Source of the DNA: Holophagaceae bacterium
GTDB taxonomy: Bacteria; Acidobacteriota; Holophagae; Holophagales; Holophagaceae
Assembly: GCA_013334395.1 (NCBI GenBank)
Contig: JAAXXS010000004.1
Coordinates: forward strand, 1 to 64,000
Length of the DNA stretch: 64,000 nucleotides
Direction: 5' to 3'
Below, piece by piece: positions 57,274-64,000 of the stretch. Position numbers and translations under genes: made by a program. How positions within the stretch are numbered: position 1 is the first letter of the stretch; every line of letters begins with the position of its first letter. The notes beneath the pieces are model-generated. The model had not been told where the DNA came from. It made no database searches and worked only from the letters and a program-made list of their open reading frames with translations.

Positions 57274-57755
57274 TGGTCGGATGTTGGAACCTCCGAGTGG
57301 GATTTCAGAGGCGCGCCCCTCCGACTGACGGACAGCGCCGGGCGCTGTCCTCCCGATCTTCGCGGCGCTCAGTCGCGGAGTCGGAGCCTCTGTCGCGCCG
57401 AACAAGGCCGGCACCCGGCGGAGCCGGGTGCGTTCGAATCCGCTCCCCTGGGGGGGGCGGCGCCGAGTATCGAGGGCGGCCAACCTCCGAGGGGGACGAA
57501 TTTGGCCCTAGCCCGCTACCAGATCAATCCTTGGCGCCCCTTGTCCCACCGCCAAGCCCCCGAATTCAGCCATTAAGCCCCCGGATTATGCCGCCTGGCT
57601 TGGGGGAGCACGCTTGTCCCTCTTGGAGGCATCTCTTGGCTTATGGGGTGGAACTCCTGACCACCACTCGGGTGTGGTGGTCACGCTCCAGTCTTTCCCC
57701 TTTTTATGCAGAGGTGGCCTCGGGCCACCCCTTCAACACCACACCGGAGGCTTCA
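57274..57755 (+). other. Non-coding, strongly structured stretch after tRNA-Pro
   Basis: About 480 bases hold no convincing gene. CAGAGGC plus TCCGACT (57306-57326, seven-base bulge) pair with AGTCGGAGCCTCTG (57379-57392). These arms enclose the near-palindrome GGACAGCGCCGGGCGCTGTC (57330-57349, plus one C). A second perfect hairpin is GCACCCGGC-gga-GCCGGGTGC (57411-57431). AACCTCCGAG recurs at 57288 and 57482, bracketing the structures. It may be an RNA gene or the relic of a small mobile element. Confidence 0.4.
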
Positions 57756-58442
57756 ATGCTCAAGCCCTTTACATGGTCAGTGCTCCTTGCCAGTAGTCTG
57801 ATTCTGGCGGGCTGTAGCGGAACTTCCGGCCAAGGGGGTTCCCACCCCGGTGCCGGCAAGGGCGCCGCCGCTGTGCTGCCTTCCAGCCTGGCCCTGACCG
57901 AAGCGGAAGCGCAGGATCTTCGCTTCATGCGGGAGGAGGAGAAACTGGCCCGCGATGTCTACCAGACCCTCGCGACGCACTGGCGGGGACAAGCGGGTGC
58001 CGAGAACCTCGTGGCCGTCCTCGACAGCATCGCGCCATCAGAGCAGCGCCACATGGACCGCCTGAAGGCCTTCCTGGGTCCCGCCGGGTTGACAGACCCG
58101 GTGGTGGAGGGGGAAATCCTCGGGCGTTTCAACGATCCGACCTTGGCGCAGCTATACACAGACCTTGTCATCCGTGGGAAAACAGGGATCGTGGCGGCGC
58201 TGAAGGTGGGCGGGCTCATCGAGGAGAAGGATCTCCTGGACCTTTCAGACGCCCTTTCCCGATGTCAGACCGCGAGCCTGAGCACCGCCTACGGGTCCCT
58301 GGGATGCGGATCCGAGAACCACCTTCGGGCCTTTGCGGCAGCCCTGCGGCCGACCGAGGGCGCCTATGTGGCCCAGGTGTTACCACAGGCGCAAGTCGAT
58401 GGCATCCTGGCCGCAGCATCGGGTCCCTGTGGCGGGAATTAG
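57756..58442 (+). CDS. DUF2202 ferritin-like lipoprotein
   Basis: This 228-aa protein has a lipoprotein signal peptide (SVLLASSLILAGC, lipidated Cys about 19). The DUF2202 domain (about 47-200) reads LTEAEAQDLRFMREEEKLARDVY, IAPSEQRHMDRLKAFL and LYTDLVIRGK. The carboxylate/His pattern is that of a four-helix di-iron fold. Function is not established for the family. I start at ATG 57756, which has CGGAGG six bases upstream; the track frame runs back through the tRNA. Confidence 0.88.
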   Translation: MLKPFTWSVLLASSLILAGCSGTSGQGGSHPGAGKGAAAVLPSSLALTEAEAQDLRFMREEEKLARDVYQTLATHWRGQAGAENLVAVLDSIAPSEQRHMDRLKAFLGPAGLTDPVVEGEILGRFNDPTLAQLYTDLVIRGKTGIVAALKVGGLIEEKDLLDLSDALSRCQTASLSTAYGSLGCGSENHLRAFAAALRPTEGAYVAQVLPQAQVDGILAAASGPCGGN

Positions 58443-58469
58443 GCCAGTTTCCTGGAGATCGCTGAGGTC

Positions 58470-58500
58470 GTCCGGCATCCGGCGCATCCGGGTGCCGGAC
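58470..58500. terminator. Hairpin after the DUF2202 gene
   Basis: GTCCGGCATCCGG pairs with CCGGGTGCCGGAC (one G-U) around CGCAT. No U tract follows. The remaining 230 bases before the next gene contain an AT-rich stretch (58590-58620) that may hold the kinase promoter. Confidence 0.5.
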
Positions 58501-58728
58501 AAGCCTGCGCAGGGGTGGGTCGGTGCGGCGTGCCGGGAACGGCTAGCCTCCGGGTGAGAACGCACGGGGGGCCATTCTTGGCAGGCTTGAATAATTATCG
58601 ATTTTTTATAAACATAAGCCAATCGTCCAAGGGATCTTGGTTCCATGTCTTGTGAAGGGCATTTCAGGTCTCAAGGTCAAGCAAACCCCCCTTCGGCCTG
58701 ATAAGGTGCCAAGGAACCGGGGTCGTCC

Positions 58729-60636
58729 ATGGAGCAGGGACAGGGTGCGCATCAGGCAGCGAAGGACGGGTGCACCGCGCCCCGGCGGGTGCTCCAGCCT
58801 GAGCTGCTCAGGTCCATGCTCGACGCCACGCGCGACCTGATCTATGCCAAGGATGCGGATGGCTTCTATCTGGCCTGCAATGAGGCCTCCGAGCGGCTGG
58901 TGGGCCTGCCGGAGACCGAGCAGATCGGGAAGACGGATCGCGACTTCTTTCCCCCGGAGTTCGCCCAGGCGGTGCTGGCCGAGGACCGCGCCATCATGGC
59001 CACCGCTCAGGAACGGCGCGTGGAGGAGTGGGTCACCTACCCGGACGGCACGAGGGTCCTGCTGGAGTCGGTCAAGACCCCTTTCTATGGCCCCGACGGC
59101 AAGGTCGCCGGGATTGTCGGGGTGTCGCGGGACATCACTGTTCGCAAGCAGGCCGAAGAGAGGCTGGCTAGTGCGCTCGCCTTCACGGACCTGATGATCA
59201 CCGAGGCCCCCATCGGCATCGCCGTCTACGAGGCCGAGTCCGGCCGGTGCCAGAAGGTCAACCAGGCCGTCTGCGAGATCATCGGCGCCACCCCCGAGGA
59301 GATGTCCACTCAGAACTTCCGGGAGCTCGCCTCCTGGCGTGAGTCCGGCATGCTCGCCGCAGCGGAAGCCGCCTTGGCCAGCGGGGAGACGCAGCAGCTG
59401 AATGTCAGCGCGACCACGACCTTCGGGCGAAGGATCTGGGTGCTGGCGGTCTTCTCCAGCCTCCGCTCTGAAGCAGGCCTGCACCTCCTGGTCCTACTCA
59501 AGGACATCACGGACCGCAAGCTGGCAGAGGCAGAGCAGAAGAAGCTGCAGCTCGAGGTGGCGCACCTCCAGCGCCTCGAGAGCCTGGGGCAGCTCGCTGG
59601 CGGCGTGGCCCATGAAATCAACAATGTCCTGGCCTCCATCATGGCGGCGTCCGAGGTGATGCTGATGAGGGGGGGCGAAGCGGCGCCCCTCGCCGAGCTC
59701 ATCCTCCAGTCCACGCGCCATGGTCGTGACATCGTGAGGGCCCTCATCGATTTCAGCCGGAAGGACCTGACGACCACCGCCCTCCTGGACCTCAACGAGG
59801 TGCTGCGGAGCCAGGCGCAGCTGCTCTCCAACACCACGCGCCAGAGGATCCGGATCGAGGAGGCCCTGGAGGAGGGCCTGCCCCGGATTCTTGCAGAACC
59901 CGCCGCCCTCTCCGGCGCGGTCCTGAACCTTTGCCTGAACGCAGTGGATGCCATGCCCGAGGGTGGCGTGCTCACCCTGCGGACCCTGAAGACCTCGCCC
60001 GGCGGGGTGCAGCTCTGCGTGGAAGACACGGGCCAGGGCATGACCGAGCAGGTTCGGGCCCGGGCGATGGAGCCCTTCTTCACCACCAAGCCCTTCGGCA
60101 AGGGCGCCGGCCTCGGGTTGTCGATGGTCTTTGGGCTGGTCCAGGCCCATGGAGGGACCATCGAGATCGAGAGCTCCCCCGGCGTGGGCACGCGGGTCCT
60201 CCTGACCTTCCCTGCCGCCGCCGAGCCGTGCCTTCCCCCTCCCGGGCCGACCGTTCCCGCCGTGGCGGCTTCCGCGAAGCTCCGCAGGATCCTCCTTGTC
60301 GACGATGACGCCCTCGTGCGGGAGAGCATTCCCATCCTCCTGGGGTCCATGGGCCACCAGGTCGAGGTGGCCTCCGGGGGAGCGGAGGCCCTCCGGCGCC
60401 TCGCGGCGGGAGCTGCCGTCGACTGCGTGATCCTGGACCTGAACATGCCCGGCCTGAGCGGAGAAGAGACCCTGCTCCACCTTCGGGAAAGCCATCCCGG
60501 ACTCCCCGTCATCATTGGGTCAGGGGAAACGGACCCCGGGCGATCAGAGCACCTCCTGGTCATGCCAGGGGTGACCCTGCTTCCCAAGCCCTATGGGTTT
60601 CTGGACCTCGAAGCAGCCTTGCGGCGGCTGGACTGA
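58729..60636 (+). CDS. Hybrid PAS-PAS histidine kinase with receiver
   Basis: This is a soluble 635-aa sensor. It has PAS 1 (about 25-140, ending VGVSRDITVRKQ) and PAS 2 (about 148-265). The HisKA box has His in GGVAHEINNVLASI (about 298), and the HATPase has LCLNAVDAMP, EDTGQGM, EPFFTTKPFGKGAGLGLSMV. A C-terminal receiver follows (LLVDDD, ILDLNMPG, Lys in LPKPYG). All phosphotransfer residues are intact. It has no transmembrane segment. It stands alone, with no output regulator adjacent. Ligand unknown. Confidence 0.92.
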   Translation: MEQGQGAHQAAKDGCTAPRRVLQPELLRSMLDATRDLIYAKDADGFYLACNEASERLVGLPETEQIGKTDRDFFPPEFAQAVLAEDRAIMATAQERRVEEWVTYPDGTRVLLESVKTPFYGPDGKVAGIVGVSRDITVRKQAEERLASALAFTDLMITEAPIGIAVYEAESGRCQKVNQAVCEIIGATPEEMSTQNFRELASWRESGMLAAAEAALASGETQQLNVSATTTFGRRIWVLAVFSSLRSEAGLHLLVLLKDITDRKLAEAEQKKLQLEVAHLQRLESLGQLAGGVAHEINNVLASIMAASEVMLMRGGEAAPLAELILQSTRHGRDIVRALIDFSRKDLTTTALLDLNEVLRSQAQLLSNTTRQRIRIEEALEEGLPRILAEPAALSGAVLNLCLNAVDAMPEGGVLTLRTLKTSPGGVQLCVEDTGQGMTEQVRARAMEPFFTTKPFGKGAGLGLSMVFGLVQAHGGTIEIESSPGVGTRVLLTFPAAAEPCLPPPGPTVPAVAASAKLRRILLVDDDALVRESIPILLGSMGHQVEVASGGAEALRRLAAGAAVDCVILDLNMPGLSGEETLLHLRESHPGLPVIIGSGETDPGRSEHLLVMPGVTLLPKPYGFLDLEAALRRLD

Positions 60637-60725
60637 GGCGGTGACGCGGGGCCAGGCTGTGGCAACCCCCGCCCGAGGGACCTCCCGCTGGGCTGCTACT
60701 GTGAGGTGATTTCTTCGGGGACCCC

Positions 60726-61136
60726 ATGCTCACGCCAGCCAGCTTCAACCAGCGCGGGTCCGACTGCCTGCCGGGCCACCTCGGCATGGTCATCACCCAC
60801 GTGGCCAAGGGCGAGCTGCGCATCGAGCTGCCGGTGACCCGGGCACTCATGGCGCCCAACGGCTTCCTGCACGCGGGCAGCATCGTGGCCCTGGCGGATA
60901 CCGCCGCGGGCTACGGCTGTATCGCCAGCCTGCCCGAGGGTGCGGCGGGCTTCACCACCCTTGAGCTGAAGTCCAACCACCTGGGCACGGCCCGGGAGGG
61001 CACCCTGGACTGCGTGGCCAAGGCCGCACACCTCGGCAGGACCACCCAGGTCTGGGACGCGGTGGTCAGCCACCGCGAGACAGGGAAGACCCTGGCCCTC
61101 TTCCGCTGCACCCAGATGGTGCTGCAGGCGAAGTAG
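60726..61136 (+). CDS. Hotdog-fold thioesterase, PaaI/YdiI type
   Basis: This 136-aa hotdog protein probably hydrolyses an acyl- or aryl-CoA. It has the family motif NGFLHAGSIVALADTAAGYG, in which the Asp of LADT is the usual catalytic carboxylate. LELKSNHLGTAREGTLDCVA is the next conserved strand pair. Start ATG 60726. It is convergent with the hybrid kinase at 61145. Confidence 0.88.
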   Translation: MLTPASFNQRGSDCLPGHLGMVITHVAKGELRIELPVTRALMAPNGFLHAGSIVALADTAAGYGCIASLPEGAAGFTTLELKSNHLGTAREGTLDCVAKAAHLGRTTQVWDAVVSHRETGKTLALFRCTQMVLQAK

Positions 61137-61144
61137 GGCGGGCC

Positions 61145-62794
<1,650 letters not shown>

Positions 62795-63961
62795 CTACAT
62801 GGCTTCCGAGTAGAGGGCCAGAAGATCCTCCCGGCTGGGAAGGCGTGGGTTGGTGGCGTTGCAGGGATCCTCGATGGCCTTGCTGGCCAGGCGGTACAGG
62901 TCCGAGCTGCGGACGCCCCGCTGCGACAGCCCGTCGTCAATGCCGCAGTCCTTCCGCAGCGCCATGACATGGGTCATGAGCCGGGACCGGGACTCCCGGT
63001 CGTTGAGCCCGCGCAGGTCGCAGCCCATGGCCCCGCCGATGCGGCGGAAGCGCTCGGGGGTCATGGCGAAGTTGTAGTCCATGACGTGGGGCAGCAGCAG
63101 GGCGTTGCACTCGCCGTGGGCCAGGTCCATGTAGCCGCCCAGGCTGTGGGCCATGGCGTGCACCGAGCCCAGGCTGGCGTTGGAGAAGGCCAGGCCCGCC
63201 TGGAGGCTGGCCAGCATGATGTGCGTGCGCAGCTCCAGGTCGGCCGGGGCCTCGGCGCTGGCGCGCAGGTGGGTGGACACCAGCCGGATCGCCTCCAGGG
63301 CATGGAGGTCGGTGATGGGCGAGTGGGCGTTCGAGACATAGGCCTCGATGGCGTGGACCATGGCGTCCATGCCCGTGCAGGCGGTCAGGTAGGCGTCCAT
63401 GGTCAGCAGCGTGGTGGGGTCGATGAGGGCCACGTCCGGGACCACGGCCTTGCTGATGATGGCGATCTTCACCCGCTCCTGGGTGTTGGTGATGATGGCG
63501 AACTGGGAGACGTCCGCCGAGGTGCCGCCGGTGGTCGGGATGCAGATCAGCGGGGCCATGGGGGCGGGGACCCGGTCCACGCCCTCGAAGTCCAGGATGG
63601 AGCCCCCGTTGGCGGCCACGATGCCGATGCCCTTGGCGCAGTCCATGACGCTGCCGCCGCCCACGGCCACGATGAGATCACAGGCCGCCTCCCGGAAGAG
63701 TCGGGCGCCCGTGGTGACTTCCGTGTCCCGGGGATTGGGGGACACCCCGCAGAAGCGGGTGACGAGCAGCCCCTCGGCCTCCAGGTTGGCGACCACGTCC
63801 TCGGTCCAGCCCGCGGCGGCCACCCCGGGGTCCGAGATCACCAGGACCCGGCTGCCACCCAGCTTCCGGGCATAGCGACCCGCCAGCCGACGGGCCTCCA
63901 GCCCGAAGATGAACTCCGGGGCCACGAACTTGCGTAGCTCCTCCATGACGGAACTGCCCAT
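62795..63961 (-). CDS. Iron-containing (type III) alcohol dehydrogenase
   Basis: This 388-aa NAD(P)-dependent dehydrogenase has GGGSVMDCAKGIG and the long signature DPTTLLTMDAYLTACTGMDAMVHAIEAY in part. The metal ligands lie at Asp (about 195-200) and His in HAIEAY, VHAMAHSLGG and AHGECNALLLPHV. Family members oxidise alcohols or reduce aldehydes. ATG 63961 has AGGAG upstream. The kinase gene follows with no gap, suggesting sensing linked to this metabolism. The substrate is unknown. Confidence 0.93.
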   Translation of the reverse strand: MGSSVMEELRKFVAPEFIFGLEARRLAGRYARKLGGSRVLVISDPGVAAAGWTEDVVANLEAEGLLVTRFCGVSPNPRDTEVTTGARLFREAACDLIVAVGGGSVMDCAKGIGIVAANGGSILDFEGVDRVPAPMAPLICIPTTGGTSADVSQFAIITNTQERVKIAIISKAVVPDVALIDPTTLLTMDAYLTACTGMDAMVHAIEAYVSNAHSPITDLHALEAIRLVSTHLRASAEAPADLELRTHIMLASLQAGLAFSNASLGSVHAMAHSLGGYMDLAHGECNALLLPHVMDYNFAMTPERFRRIGGAMGCDLRGLNDRESRSRLMTHVMALRKDCGIDDGLSQRGVRSSDLYRLASKAIEDPCNATNPRLPSREDLLALYSEAM

Positions 63962-64000
63962 GGCGCTCTCCTGGGGAATGAATGGCTGCTTTTTCCTTCG

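Noticed and set aside
57401-57460. Second tRNA from GTTCGAATCCG after tRNA-Pro
   Set aside because: Only a T-loop-like string is present. No acceptor, D or anticodon stems can be formed around it.

Overview
The window looks like chromosome from a GC-rich, free-living Gram-negative bacterium. The overall gene repertoire fits the Acidobacteriota, class Holophagae (Geothrix/Holophaga-like). That placement is my inference from gene content and protein style, not a database result. The left edge is the replication-origin neighbourhood: dnaA on the minus strand, cut at its last few codons by the window edge, faces rpmH-rnpA-yidC-jag-mnmE. Two palindromes with the ParB-box (parS) sequence lie at 4703 (inside mnmE) and 11604 (upstream of ftsY), consistent with an origin-proximal partition region.

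From 5 to 26 kb the window holds housekeeping genes with many start/stop overlaps. They are gatB, a trans-sulfuration PLP enzyme coupled to a ThiS-like sulfur carrier, and ribD/ftsY. Then come a small unknown gene behind an SD-masking hairpin, lon, nrdR, an OsmC protein, and a CsgG/TPR/SHOCT exported protein. They are followed by rsmB, gap and pfk in divergent orientation, an M28 peptidase, rsmE, a TerC/Alx protein and ribF. From 26 to 38 kb there are a hexapeptide acyltransferase, a glutathione peroxidase, a membrane PAS kinase and the envelope operon uppS-cdsA-dxr-rseP. Next to these lies a large fusion of an MglA-like GTPase with PAS, histidine kinase and receiver modules. An OmpR-type regulator and an ArnC-like glycosyltransferase complete this part.

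From 38 to 54 kb a heat-shock block (dnaK, dnaJ, hspR) is followed by a sigma-70 factor. A tightly overlapped run then encodes a DnaC-like ATPase, an RND/MMPL exporter and a MidA-type methyltransferase. After it come the two agmatine-to-putrescine enzymes, a chemoreceptor, a pseudo-receiver protein, MeaB, and exported or zinc-ribbon proteins.

The main accessory region is 54.4-57.1 kb. A perfect 31-bp repeat, the 3' end of the exported-protein gene, brackets about 2.7 kb of foreign-looking DNA. It contains a decayed GC-rich remnant, a lower-GC gene for a three-domain RidA protein, a carboxymuconolactone-decarboxylase-like gene and the C-terminal scrap of a serine recombinase. The insertion ends just before an intact tRNA-Pro(TGG). 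The right end carries a DUF2202 lipoprotein, two hybrid PAS histidine kinases, a hotdog thioesterase and an iron-type alcohol dehydrogenase. No CRISPR array, rRNA or complete insertion sequence was seen. The strongest candidates for something undescribed are the GTPase-kinase-receiver fusion and the triple-Rid cargo of the 31-bp-bounded island.
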